NCBI RefSeq assembly: GCF_038502225.1
Contig: NC_091300.1
Span: forward strand, 43,328,032-43,392,031
DNA: 64,000 bases
Reading direction: 5' to 3'
DNA from: Cherax quadricarinatus
Taxonomy: Eukaryota > Arthropoda > Malacostraca > Decapoda > Parastacidae
Part shown: one piece after another, positions 18,982 to 30,259 of the stretch
How positions within the stretch are numbered: the first letter of the stretch is position 1
Layout: each line of letters starts with the position of its first letter
Translations under genes and position numbers: made by a program
Notes under the pieces: generated by a model
Seen by the model: only the letters and a program-made list of their open reading frames with translations
The model's database searches: none
Told to the model about the DNA's origin: nothing

Positions 18982-20049
18982 CCCTTTGACTGTTTCAGGC
19001 CCCTTTCTGAAACTGTCATTCTATGTCGCTCAATTTTTTGGAAAAAAAAAAAAAAAAAATTCTTATGAAATGATAGTCTTTTCCCGATGGTAATGACACC
19101 AAAAGTTCGAAATTTGGTTGAAAACTCATGGAATTATGCTCCCGCGAAGTTAGCGGTCTCGGCGACATATGCGTATCGGCGATTTTGCCGACTTTGAGCC
19201 CTATTTTCAGCCAATTCCATTGTTCCAGTTGACCAAACTCATAGCTATTTCTTTAGAACTCCATTTTAGCTATCAGCTGAGTACAAGAAACCTCCCATTT
19301 ACTAATTTGGACTACCCAATATGGTGGTCAGAAATTGGCAATTTGGCCAATTTCACGCAAACTAAAAAAGATGCCAATTTCAAAATAGGGTCCAGAATAA
19401 ACAAGGTAGACATTTGTTGCACTAAAATAACATATGCTCTGTTCATTAGTCACATCTCTAGGCCCCTCATATATTATTATTGCTTTCTATTTTGATTTTT
19501 TATTCATACAAAAAAATACAACATTTACTGTTATGCAGACTACTGCATTATTGTAAAAATGGTATAAATAATATCAGTGCACTAGTGAAAGAATATTAGA
19601 CTCCCCAGTTGATGTGTATTGGACGTGTGGTGTGATTTATTTACTCCTGAACATTGGTAAAAATCGAACATTTCCGCTACTTTGAGCTCAGTTTCAAGGT
19701 CGTTTTCATCATCAAAGTAATGAAAATCATCTCTATTTCTGTAGTATGGTTTCCATTTTATCACCTAAGACCATGAAAACGCGAATACAACGATAAATAC
19801 TATATGAAAATACACCTCAAAGTCGGCATTTTATTCCAAAAAAACGATCATTTTTTTTTTTTTCATTACGCAATGTGTGCTGCAGGATTTTTTTTATGTG
19901 GTGCACACTGACCACACAGACCCATTCTCTCACATGTGGGCCTACCAGCTTTCTCCCGCTTGATTTGAAGCCGCTAGAATTATTGAGTATATATACGTCA
20001 GAAACATTGGCTCGTAAGACATATTTATACGTCGAAAACAGTCAAAGGG
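18982..20049 (-). mobile_element. piggyBac-type MITE (arm 2), uninterrupted
   Basis: 1,068 bases bounded by TTAA at 18978-18981 and 20050-20053. This is the uninterrupted allele of the arm 1 MITE. The TA at 19988-19989 is the empty target of the CAGGAAGG element, reading TTGAGTATATATACGTC without interruption. The 5' end (right) holds two palindromes, CGTATATATAC near 19988 and the CGTATAAATA(T) site near 20030. Confidence 0.9.
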
Positions 20050-20290
20050 TTAAGTTAGCAATTGAACAAGAATTGAAAAACAATAAAAAGTAAAATACAT
20101 ACACAGTACATTCATTACCTCAAAATATTTGTAGTCTTAATGTAGGGTGAGAAGTGAGTAGTGTTTATTGTAAGAAGTTAGATGTGGTGAGTATGGTAGC
20201 CAGCCAGGCCACCACACTCCACCCAACCCCACCCCACCCCACAACACCCCACCCCACCCACACGTACTAATTTAAAGAGCCCTAGAGCGA

Positions 20291-21110
20291 TAAAATACAG
20301 TGGAACCTTGACTTACAAGTTTAACCCTTTCAGGGTCCGTGCCGTAGATCTACGGCTTTACATTGAGGCTCCAAACCGTAGATCTATGCCAAAATTCTAG
20401 CGGCGTCAAATTTAGCGCAAGAAGGCTGGTAGGTCTACATCTGAAAGAATGGGTCTGGGTGGTCAGTGTGCGCACTATAAAAAAAATCTGGACGCTTGCA
20501 TGGCATTGTGGGAATGCAGCCAAAGTAGCTTTGTTCATCATGCCTGGCGGCAAGGAAGCTCTCACTCCCCACTCACTCTCCTGGTGAATTCTGACTCTCC
20601 TCTTCACAACTTACAGTTCTAAGACTGATGGAAGTGGATCTGAAGAGGAATTCTATGGTTTTGAACCATATGGTACCATTGTACCATATAGTACAAAAAA
20701 TAAAATACAGTGGAACCTTTACTTACAAGTTTAACCCTTTCAGGGTCCGTGCCGTAGATCTACGGCTTTACATTGAGGGTCCAAACCGTAGATCCATGCC
20801 AAAATTCTAGCGGCGTCAAATTTAGCACAAGAAGGCTGGTAGGCCTACATCTGAGAGAATGGGTCTGGGTGGTCAGTGTGCGCACTATAAAAAAAAATCT
20901 GGACGCTTGCATGGCATTGTGGGAATGCAGCCAAAGTAGCTTTGTTCATCATGCCTGGCGGCAAGGAAGCTCTCACTCCCCACTCGCTCTCCTGGCGAAT
21001 TATGACTCTCCTATTCACAACTTACAGTTCTAAGACTGATGGAAGTGGATCTGAAGAGGAATTCTATGGTTTTGAACCATATGGTACCGTTGTACCATAT
21101 AGTACAATGA
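20291..21110. repeat. 410-base tandem duplication (arm 2 only)
   Basis: 20291-20700 and 20701-21110 both begin TAAAATACAGTGGAACCTT and run through TTAA, the PB-A 5' terminal repeat, the leader and the first codons of the dead transposase into the TACCATATGG satellite. Arm 1 has one copy. The join lies between satellite (AGTACAAAA) and Tigger terminal sequence. The two copies differ at several bases; the second reads through ...TLLFTTYSSKTDGSGSEEEF, nearer to the ancestral frame. Confidence 0.9.
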
Positions 21111-22628
21111 TACCATATGGTACAATGGTATCATATGGTACAATTGGACCATATGGTAAAATGGTGCCATGTCATACAATGGTATATGGTACAATGGTAC
21201 CATATGGTACACTGTACCATGTGGTACAATGGTGCCATGTCATACAATAGTATATGGTACCATATGGTACAATATACCATATAGTACATTGTACCATTTG
21301 GTACATTAAATATGGTACATTGTACCATATGGTACAGGGACCGTAATGGAAATAAGTCTGTCTGACTTTTTTTTTTGGCTATTCTAGGTTCTCCAAACAT
21401 ATGCTGCTATGTATGATAATCGATGTTACTTTATTTGTGTATACCTAAATAAACTTACGATGCCACATGTGCTTGAGTGAGTTTATTCAGGTGTACACAA
21501 ATACAGTTACATAGATTATCATACATAGCAGCATATGTATAAAATCCTAGGATAACCCATAAAAGTCAGGGTGACTTATTTCCATAGGGATCCCTGTATC
21601 TGTACCATATGGTATCCTGTACCATATGGTACCCTGTACCACATGATACCCTGTACCATATGGTACCCTGCACCATATGGTATCCTGTACTGTATGGTGC
21701 CCTATACCATATAGTACAATGTACCATATGGTACCCTGTAACATATAATACCATGTACCATACGGTCAGTTGGAGATGTTCATACCACCAGGCACCAGCC
21801 AAGACTGAGCGAGTGGCGATGCAAGCTAGCTAGTGACTCGGCAGTTTCCAAGACAAAGCGCTTTGTCATCCACTTCAAGGAACTTGTCGAGTGGCTGTAC
21901 ATTTGTAAATATATAATAGAACATTACTAATATACAACATTTTTGCATATTTTTGTTGTAAACAATTATTGTTAACAAAATAATGATGAAAATATTAGTG
22001 TGTGTATTGTGTTGAATACAACAGTACCATATGATACAATGTACCATATGGTACCATAAGGTACCATTGTGCCATATGGTACCATTGTACCAAATGGTGC
22101 AATTGTACCATATGGTACCATTGTATCATATAGTGCCATTGTACCATATTGGGTGCAATGGTACCATATGGTACAGTGGTACCATATTTTACCATTGCAC
22201 CCTGTGACACCATTGTACCATATGGTACTATATGGTACTGTTGTATTCAACACAATAACCATGCTATTTTCATCATTTTGTTTACAATAAACTTGTAAAC
22301 AAGTTTTGTAAGCAATGTAATGATAAACAAGTTAGTGCAGTTGTTATGTTGAATACAATGAGTGTACACCTATACAATATACATTATATTGGTCTCACAG
22401 GCCACAAATGTTACTAGAAAAAGAAAAAAATAGAAAAAAAGAAAAAAGTATAAAAACCGTAAAATAAAAAAATGCGATTTTGCGGAAGTCACTGATGTTG
22501 CCGCCACCCGGTCAAAATTTCATTTTGGGTCAACTTCCCACCACTGTATCTCGGTAAGTACTAATCAGAATTTTTTTTTTTTGTTTTATTACCTTCACAA
22601 AAATATTATATTTAATTCTGTAAGATTT
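20325..22628 (+). mobile_element. PB-A (arm 2): piggyBac derivative gutted by satellite DNA
   Basis: It starts after TTAA (20321-20324) with CCCTTTCAGGGTCCGTGCCG and holds an ATG-initiated MPGGKEALTPHSLSW, the counterpart of the PB-B and PB-C start. At 21007-21080 frame pieces TLLF and KTDGSGSEEEFYGF match the acidic N-terminal segment of PB-B. The rest of the transposase is replaced by TACCATATGG satellite and SINE-like modules. The 3' region (22250-22610) matches PB-B and PB-C, including TATCTCGGTAAGTACT at 22548-22563. The 3' terminal repeat is replaced by the CT tract. Confidence 0.82.
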
Positions 22629-22667
22629 CTCTCTCTCTCTCTGTCTCTCTCTCTCTCTCTGTCTCTC

Positions 22668-22708
<41 letters not shown>

Positions 22709-22827
22709 CTCTCTCTCTGTCTCTCTCTCTCTGTCTCTCTCTCTCTGTCTCTCTCTCTCTGTCTCTCTCTCTCTGTCTCTCTCTCTCTGTCTCTCTCTCT
22801 CTCTGTCTCTCTCTCTCTCTGTCTCTC

Positions 22828-22872
<45 letters not shown>
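22629..22872. repeat. (CT)n microsatellite with CTGT interruptions
   Basis: Shorter counterpart of the 210-755 GA tract, with more regular CTCTGT interruptions and a (CTGT)n run near 22825-22855. Confidence 0.95.
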
Positions 22873-23005
22873 TTTTACACAGGGTTTGACAAGGTTAAGG
22901 ATCCCTGGCTTTATTGACAAGCTATTTACAGGTTAAGGATTCCTAACTTTATTGGCAAGCTAAGAGCTGTTACCTACATCAGCTCATTTGAAAGCATTTT
23001 TATTG

Positions 23006-24391
23006 TTATGAGACATACAAGTAGGGAACAGGATGAAGTTGGAGCCATCTGTGGGCCAGCATTTTCATTTGATCAACTGACTTTATCTCGTTGACATCAT
23101 TATGCTGTACGAATGTGTTCCATACTCGAGTCATCCTGGGTATGTATGATCTCAGATGGAGTGATGTTCTGGAGAAGGGTATAGGCAGAGTGAATTTTCT
23201 GCTTTCTGCCCGTCTTGTGGCATAAAATCTTGTTTCACGCTGTCCTCGAAGTGGATCCAAGTGTGGTATTTTGACAATATTGGCCTTGTACATAACAGTA
23301 AGGCCACCCACATCCCTCCTATATTGAAGGCTCTGCTGAAATGACAGATCTATCCAGGATGGGTCCAGGCGAGAGATGAGATGCCTTGCTCTGTTCTCTA
23401 CTCTGTCAAGCAGTCGCAGATGAGAGGGTGGGCAGCCAAACCAAGAAAGTGGAGCATACTCAAGGTGTGAGCATACTTGTGCCTCGTACAGGATCTTGCA
23501 ACCCCTTCTGTCGAGCAGATGCGAGATACGGCGAAGCGCTGTAAGCTTCCTGGCTGCCTTGTTTGCAAGATTTACAACATGGTTCTTCATGGTTAGTTTG
23601 GAGTCAAATTTCACCCCAAGGATATCAACTTCTTCTCCAGGTGCCAACACCCTCCCATTCATCCTTACTACTGCACCAGCATTACCATCATGGTGCCTAG
23701 AGATGATCATCATTTGCGTTTTCTCAGGTGCAAATGTTACTTGCCATCTATTTCCCCAAGCTGATATAGCTCTCAGCTGGTGATTGATGTAGCTTAGAGC
23801 AGCTGGCATTTCTTCTCTTGGATAAGTGAATGTCAGTGTACAGTCGTCTGCATATGCATGTGATTCTGGGATGAGATGAAGAAGGTCGTTGAAGTAGACA
23901 TTCCATAACAATGGACCCAGTACTCTTCCTTGTGGAACACTTGCCCCAATAGGATGTCTTGCTGATTCCGTTCCATTGAGAGCTACACTTAGAGATCTAC
24001 CATGAAGGTAATCACTGAGGAGACATAGCATAGAGCCTGCAATTCCCAGTGCTTGAAATTTTGCTAAGAGGCCCTGGTGCCACACCCAGTCGAAAGCGCC
24101 AGCAATGTTCAGTGCTACCACACAGCTGACTTTGGATTCATCCAGTGACTGGTGCCACTTAGTGGAGAGGTTTAACAACAGATCAGCAGCAGAGTAACCT
24201 TTCCTGAAGCCATATTGACCATCACAAAGTAGTGAGTGGTAGTCAAAAAACTGTCATTTGTCTTGAGATTATTGTCTCAAGGGTCTTACCAGTGATTGAC
24301 AGGAGTGACACTGGTCTGTAGTTGCTGATTTCTGCTCTGCTCTTCTTTTTGTGAACAGGGACTACATTTGCCTCTTTCCATAGACAGGGCC

Positions 24392-24400
<9 letters not shown>
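23006..24400 (-). pseudogene. LINE reverse transcriptase (Jockey-type), 5' truncated, one frameshift
   Basis: The main frame (23006-24178, 390 codons) holds GAFDWVWHQGLL, ASVPQGRVLGPLLWNVYFND and HAYADDCTLTF, the catalytic YADD box, followed by thumb and C-terminal segments. Upstream, a second frame (24243-24395) reads ANVVPVHKKKSRAEISNYRPVSLLS, the first reverse transcriptase block. A frame change in a T run near 24245-24250 separates them; the bridging sequence reads DYHSLLCDGQYGFRKGYSA in the downstream frame. 5' to that the gene is cut by a CA microsatellite. The same family supplies the 78 bases at the window start. Confidence 0.85.
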
Positions 24401-24479
<79 letters not shown>

Positions 24480-24581
24480 ACACACACTCTCACACACACA
24501 CACACACACTCTCTCACACTCACTCTCACACTCACTCTCACACTCACTCTCACACTCACTCTCACACTCACTCTCACACAC

Positions 24582-24645
<64 letters not shown>

Positions 24646-24647
24646 AA
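24395..24647. repeat. Compound microsatellite (CA)n / (ACTCTCAC)n / (CT)n / (CA)n
   Basis: Roughly 125 bases of CA, then ACTCTCACACTC units, 38 bases of CT and a short CA run. It separates two oppositely oriented LINE fragments. Confidence 0.97.
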
Positions 24648-25420
24648 AGTCATGAAGATAGGGGAAGGGCACAGAAGACAGAGTATAGGCTAGGTGGCCA
24701 AAGACTGCAAACCTCACTCAAGGAGAAAGATATTGGGGTGAGTATAACACCGAGCATGTCTCCGGAAGCACACATCAATCAGATAACTGCTGCAGCATAT
24801 GGGCGCCTGGCAAACCTGAGAACAGCATTCCGATACCTTAGTAAGGAATCATTCAAGACACTGTACACCGTGTATGTCAGGCCCATACTGGAGTATGCAG
24901 CACCTGTTTGGAACCCGCACTTGATAAAGCACCTCAAGAAACTAGAGAAAGTACAAAGGTTTGCGACAAGGTTAGTTCCAGAGCTAAGGGGAATGTCCTA
25001 TGAAGAAAGATTAAGGGAAATCGGCCTGACGACACTGGAGGACAGGAGGGTCAGGGGAGACATGATAACGACATATAAAATACTGCGTGGAATAGACAAG
25101 GTGGACAAAGACAGGATGTTCCAGGGAGGGGACACAGAAACAAGAGGCCACAATTGGAAGTTGAAGACACAAATGAGTCAGAGAGATAGTAGGAAGTATT
25201 TCTTCAGTCATAGAGTTGTAAGGCAGTGGAATACCCTAGAAAATGACGTAGTGGAGGCAGGAACCATACACAGTTTTAAGACGAGGTTTGATAAAGCTCA
25301 TGGAGCGGGGAGAGAGAGGGCCCAGTAGCAACCGGTGAAGAGGCGGGGCCAGGAGCTAAGAATCGACCCCTGCAACCACAAATAGGTGAGTACAAATAGG
25401 TGAGTACACACACACAAAAT
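24648..25420 (+). pseudogene. CR1-like LINE, 3' end of reverse transcriptase
   Basis: The frame 24738-25328 (with homologous sequence from about 24650) encodes the region after the catalytic box: KEKDIGV, then ITAAAYGRLANLRTAFRYLS, YVRPILEYAAPVWNPHLIKH, QRFATRLVPELRGMSYEERL, and RKYFFSHRVVRQWNTLENDVV. This order is typical of CR1-group C-termini and resembles 31417-31800. The 3' end is marked by ACAAATAGGTGAGTAC repeats (25378-25412). No catalytic domain remains. Confidence 0.8.
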
Positions 25421-25427
25421 TTCTTGG

Positions 25428-25690
25428 ACACTGGGGCACCCCTTAAGATTTTGGCTTTGGACTCTGAAAGGGTTAATCCATTCTGTGACCTTGCGCGTAA
25501 CTCAGTTTACTTGTATATCAAATCAATTTTCCTCGTTTAAATTACTGTAATTGAAAAGCCATTAATCCATTCCTGCAGTCTGGAGACAAGACAAAATTCT
25601 TGAATATGATGCTATTATCAACTGTACTGCTTATTTATCTATCACAATTTATCTAGTGTGACATAATAAACGTTTCTATAAAGTGTATAT
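25428..25690. mobile_element. piggyBac end fragment inside a Tigger-type terminal region
   Basis: 25428-25470 matches a piggyBac 3' terminus (TTGGACACTGGGGCACC...CTCTGAAAGGG) followed by TTAA. The sequence after TTAA, TCCATTCTGTGACCTTGCGCG, continues the CAGTGGAACC element end exactly as at 37856. So piggyBac used the same TTAA here as at 33468. The remainder to 25690 is old element interior. Confidence 0.65.
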
Positions 25691-26080
25691 AGTAGACCAT
25701 TATTTAACACGGTAGTTACGTTCCTGAGTACACCGTGTTAGGTAAAAAACCGTGTTAGATGAACTGAAGAACTTATGGGAAAAATAGGGTTACATTCCTG
25801 AGAGCCCCAAAAAAGCCAAACAACTTACATTTAGGCCTCCACATCTTACAAAAATAAAAGTGAATATGTAATTGCAGTTCATTGTTGTGATGTATTATGT
25901 TGTTTTTACTGCTTAAGACTACCAGTGTAACAGAAATAATAGTATTTCTTACCTTAAATTGTGGGTGCCGGTGTTTGTGGATGATTGTGAAGAGAGTGGA
26001 GAGTTATGCTGTGGCCCTACTGGGCTGAGGTGGATGGTAGAGGTTCTGATACTGAAGTTGATGGTTGTACTAGTGTCTAA
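25691..26080. other. Non-coding, partly Tigger-like
   Basis: AACACGGTAGTTACGTTCCTGAG and the partly complementary AACCGTGTTAGATGAAC suggest the end of another TA-type element (about 25695-25800). Nothing coding is seen up to the minisatellite. Confidence 0.4.
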
Positions 26081-26082
26081 CT

Positions 26083-26730
26083 TTGTCATTCAGTCAGTCA
26101 AGTGATTCAGTAAGTCAGTCAAGTCAGTCAGTTCATTCAGTAAGTCAGTCAAGTCATTCAGCAAGTCAGTCAATTCATTCAGTAAGTCAGTCAAGTCATT
26201 CAGTACATCAATCAAGTCATTCAGTAACTCAGTTAAGTCATTCATTAAGTCAGTCAAGTCATTCAGTAAGTCAAGTCATTCAGTAAGTCAGTTGAGTAAT
26301 TCAGAAAGTCAGTCAATTCATTAAGTCAGTCAATTCATTAAGTCAGCCAAGTCATTCAGTATGTCAGTCAAGTCACTCAGTAAGTCAGTCAAGACATTCA
26401 GTAAGTCAGTCAAGTTATTCAATAAGTCAAGTCGTTCAGTAAGACAGTCAAGTCAGTCAGTTCATTCAGTAAGTCATTCAGTAAGTCAGTCAAGTCATTC
26501 AGTAAGTCAGTCAAGTCATTCAGTAAGTCAATCAAGTCAAGTCAATTCATTCAGTCAAGTCATTCAGTAAGTCAGTCAAGTCATTCAGTAAGTCAGTCAA
26601 TCCATTCAGTAAGTCATTCAGTTAGTCAAATCATTCAGTAAGTCAGTCAGGTCATTCAGTTAGTCAAATCATTTAGTAAGTCAGTCAAGTCATTCAGTAA
26701 GCAGTCAGTCAGTCACACAAACTTATGTTT
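26083..26730. repeat. AAGTCAGTCAAGTCATTCAGT minisatellite
   Basis: About 30 degenerate units of about 21 bases, with shorter 10-12 base variants. The reading frames across it, rich in Ser, Gln and Val, are repeat artefacts. Confidence 0.95.
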
Positions 26731-26779
26731 ACCTTTTTTTATGTGTACAAACTAACACTTCATTATGGCCACAGGATGT

Positions 26780-27560
26780 CTTGTCTAATGTCTTTCTGAA
26801 ACTGTCATTCTATGTCGCAAAATATTCGAAAAAAGAAATTATTTTTTCTTTAGTCCCAAAAAAAAATTTTTTTGCCATCAGTACTTACCGAGATATAGAA
26901 GCGTGAAGTTTGCAGAAAATGAGCCGCGTATGGCAACAGCGGTGACTGCCGCTCACCCCGTAAACTTTCGTTTACTTGTATTTGAAGTTTTTTTTTTTCC
27001 ACGTAACTTATGTGGCCTATGAGACCAAAGTAAGGTGCAATGTACATATATGTACACTTGTATACAACACAATAAGCACACAAACATAATTATCAATATA
27101 TTGTTTACAAAACTTTTTAAAAAAAAACAAGCAATACAAAAAGTTGTTTATTACTATTGTTCTATAATATATATACCAATGTACAGTCACCGAACATGTT
27201 CCTAGAAGTTCTGCAGCTTGTGTAACTCTTTGAAACATGTTTTCATACACAACGGTGTTTTACACTCCTCACACATAAAACCAGTGTGTGTGCATTTTTG
27301 TGGACTTTTTTTTTTATGTGCAAAGACAAAACACCTCGTCTGAGCAGTTTTCTTCAAAGTATTAGCAGGCAGTTGTGTTATGTAGTTATCCTAGGTAAAC
27401 TGTCGTGTGTCATCATTCCTTCCTTCCTGCATTCCTTTCCTACCTTCCTTCCTACATTCCTTCGTCTTTCCTTACTTTTTTCCTTCCTTTCATCTCGTCC
27501 TTCCTTCATTCCTGCCTTCCATTCCTGCCTTCCATTCTTCCTTCCTTCTGGTTTCTATAA
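26780..27560 (-). mobile_element. PB-G: piggyBac 3' fragment
   Basis: 26788-27300 aligns with the 3' region of PB-E (43990-44770): TTTCTGAAACTGTCATTCTA terminal sequence, TATCTCGGTAAGTACTGATG (minus strand, about 26880), GCCGCGTATGGCAACAGCGG, and near 27190-27290 the degraded C-terminal Cys-rich coding end. The outer terminal repeat and TTAA are missing at the left. A TTCC-rich tract (27415-27545) follows. No transposase frame survives. Confidence 0.7.
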
Positions 27561-27958
27561 TATATATACACATATATAGTCACTGGATACTTTCATATAA
27601 CTGCTGTTATCTTCAATAAGCAAGCTTGTCTTGTGTGCAAGTGTGTGGCTTAATATTTATGGTTTATGCTGATTTTCTGTGAAAACTAGAGGATAGTCCA
27701 GGGAAGAATGAAATATCGTCTGAAGTACCTCTCTAAATTACGAGCTAGTATTAAAACACAAAACTATTTACTAGAACTCACAAACAAAAATGTGTAGAAA
27801 ACAAGGACTACCTTGGAAAATACAGATGAAAAAAGTGAAAAATAAAGAAAATAAAACCATGGAAAAAATACTAATAAAAAGAATTAAGGTAGAAACAATG
27901 CATATATTTGCTACAATAAGAATATACAAACATGATTCTATAATTTACAAATACTTAC

Positions 27959-28071
27959 CATTTCCCAGTCCACATCTGGATGACCTGGCCAGAACTCTCT
28001 GACTGTGAAGAGAAGGTCTAATGTCTCCCTTCGATTCCAATCTCCACCCCCTTCACTAGCCCACCATTCAT
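27959..28071 (-). CDS. Candidate internal exon of a host gene (113 bases)
   Basis: On the minus strand the segment lies between an acceptor CTTTTCCAG and a perfect donor ATG|GTAAGTATT. It reads open with an incoming phase needing one base, then EWWASEGGGDWNRRETLDLL followed by FTVREFWPGHPDVDWEM, ending at a codon boundary. The spacing W-x3-E-x3-LL-x2-V-x2-F...DW-x2-V resembles a Myb/SANT-type helix pattern, but I do not recognise the gene and the resemblance may be fortuitous. Flanks 27640-27958 and 28072-28278 contain no repeat that I can match elsewhere in the window, unlike nearly everything around. Neighbouring exons would be outside this window or beyond the adjoining transposons. Confidence 0.45.
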
Positions 28072-28555
28072 CTGGAAAAGTACAGCTTACTACATGACAG
28101 ACAACTAAACTTTCACAATTCCTTACACTGAATGACCTACAATGGTTTAATACTTCATGAAATATTACACACATCATACTTTAACAATATATGACATGGA
28201 ATCAAGAGATGTTTACAGTATAAGCCAGTTAATAATTCACTGAATAATGATGGTTTTAGTTTATGTTTAAAACATGTACAGTGGACCCTTGGTTTTCCTG
28301 AGCCTCAGTTTTCGTGAATTTTGGTCACTGGCAACTTTTCTTCAAAATATAGCCTTGGTTTTCGTGATTTCCCTTGGATTTCGGCGGTCATATGATACAT
28401 GTCCCAGTGGCCCCATGTACACAAAACCTCCCACAGAAGCATTCAAGAGTCAGTCTGGCACTGTTTCTCGGTGAGTGAGCATCACCCCCACGTTCATACA
28501 AAACATTTCGTAATAATCCATTGTTTTTGTGCTTGCAACTGCTAAATAAGCCACC

Positions 28556-30040
28556 ATGGGCCCAAAGAAAGCTCCTAGTGCCTGCTCTTTGGTAAAGAAG
28601 GTTGTGGAATATACTGTGGCATTGGGGAATTCCATGGGGTTGGATGTGAGTGGCCAGGATGTTGAAGAGTTGGTGGAGGACGACAGTGAAGAGCTAACCG
28701 CTGAAGAGCTGCAACAGCAACAGACCACAGCTGAGGAAACTGCTTCACAGGAGGAGGAACAGAGAGGGAAGAAGATGCCTTCTTCAAAGATTAAGGACAT
28801 TTGTGCAAAGTGGAGCGAGGTGCAAACGTTCGTGGAGGAACACCATCCTAACAAGGCTGTTGTAGGCCGTGTCTGTGACATGTTCAATGACAATGCCTTG
28901 TTCCATTTTAACCCTTTCAGGGTCCGTCCTGTAGATCTACGGCTTTACGGTGAGTGTCCAAACCGTAGATCTACGCCATGAGCTCAGCTCACTCTGATAA
29001 ACTGTGAGTGTACATTTGGGCCTAGATATGAGAGAATACATCTATGTGGTATGTGTGCACCACATAAAACAGATCCTGCAGCACACTGTGTATAATGAGA
29101 GAAAACACTGAAATCATGATTTTTCGATTAAAACAGCGACTTTGCAGTGTTTTTTCGTATGTTTTTTATAGTTGTATTTGCGATTTCTTGGTCTCATTTG
29201 ATAGAATGGAAGACATATTACAGAAATAGAGATGATTTTGATTGGTTTTAGCACTGGAAATGGCTTGAAACTGAGCTCAAAGTAGCAGAAATGTTAAATT
29301 TTTGCAGATATTCAAGAGTAAACAAACGACCTCACACATCTAATACACGTCAGCTGGTGGGTCTAATTTACATTCACAAATATGGTGATGATATTTATAC
29401 AATTATTACAGTATTGCATAACAGTAAATCTTCTATTTTTTGGTGTGAATAAAAATTCATTATGTGAATAAAAAATCAAAATGGAATTTATTTGTAAAGC
29501 CTCAAAATGTAACTAATGAACAGAGGAAATGTTAGTTTAGTTCCAGGAATACCTACATTGTTTATTCTGGAGCCTATTTTGAAATTGGAATATTTTGAAC
29601 TTTGTGTTAAATTGGCCAAATTAACAATTTCCGATCACTTTATTTTGTAGTTGAAACAGTTGACTTGGCGATTTCTTGTGCTCAATTGATAGAATAGAAG
29701 TAATACTAGTGAAATAGCTAAGAATTTGGTTGATTGGAATAATGTAATTGGCCTAAAATGGGAGTCAAAGTCGGCAAAATCGCCGATTCGTAAATATCGC
29801 TGACACATCAAAATTCGCGAGAGCATAATTTCGTCAATTTTCCACCAAATTTCGTACTTTTTGTTTTATTACCTTCACAAAAAGATTCTCTACGATTTCA
29901 TAAGAAAAAATAACAAATTTTTTTTTTGAAAATTCTTGGACACTGGGGCACCACTTCAGATTTGGGCCTTGGACCCTGAAAGGGTTAAGCAAATCTTAAA
30001 GATATGCCAGAAACAGAGCTCTCTGGAACAATTTTTTGAG
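28556..30040 (+). pseudogene. Internally deleted Tigger transposase, C-terminus split by a MITE
   Basis: The frame opens MGPKKAPSACSLVKKVVEYT, the N-terminal start of the DNA-binding domain, then jumps to an acidic C-terminal region: MGLDVSGQDVEELVEDDSEE, glutamine and glutamate runs, and IKDICAKWSEVQTFVEEHHP followed by NKAVVGRVCDMFNDN. The whole helix-turn-helix pair and the DDE catalytic domain are deleted. After ...ALFHF a MITE (28912-29984) interrupts; beyond it the frame resumes KQILKICQKQSSLEQFF and stops at about 30037. The protein could bind nothing catalytically but might retain C-terminal dimerisation-type sequence (inference). Confidence 0.8.
28912..29984 (+). mobile_element. piggyBac-type MITE, GATC class
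   Basis: 1,073 bases, TTAA at 28908-28911 and 29985-29988, termini CCCTTTCAGGGTCCGTCCTG and inverted CCCTTTCAGGGTCCAAGGCC. The 5' end carries TGTAGATCTACGG and CCGTAGATCTACG. It sits in the last codons of the Tigger frame. Confidence 0.92.
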
Positions 30041-30113
30041 TGACAGGGGTCCAGTGACTCTCAAGCTGGTCCTAGTGCCATTAAAAAACAAAAAAGGGAA
30101 GAACCCCAGATAA

Positions 30114-30259
30114 GGACTTGGTACCTAAAGTCTTTATGGAAGGGGATTCCCTATCCAAACAATAATAACTTCTCCTCCCTCTCCCAGGACTTGGTACCTA
30201 AAGTCTTTATGGAAGGGGATTCCCTTTCCAAACAATAGTAACTTCTCCTCCCTCTCCCC
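30114..30259. repeat. Tandem duplication of 73 bases
   Basis: Two copies of AGGACTTGGTACCTAAAGTC...TTCTCCTCCCTCTCCC lie in the 3' region of the Tigger element. The related Tigger at 63340-63430 has one copy in the opposite orientation. Confidence 0.85.

Larger units (their letters stand above)
12870..23082. repeat. Arm 2 of a giant inverted repeat
   Basis: This is the reverse-complement partner of arm 1. It lacks the CAGGAAGG element seen in arm 1 at 3001-4558 and shows the intact target at 19988-19989. It carries a 410-base tandem duplication that arm 1 lacks. The outer end is not a true boundary: similarity stops at 23082 only because the window starts inside arm 1. Proteins from the two LINE copies differ at about 14 of 867 residues by eye. 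Confidence 0.95.

Noticed and set aside
27286..27619. Pro/Ser/Phe-rich frames over TTCC repeats
   Set aside because: Simple-sequence artefact downstream of a piggyBac fragment.
28575..28893. Minus-strand frames opposite 28556-28908
   Set aside because: They are antisense shadows of the Tigger frame and show no family features.
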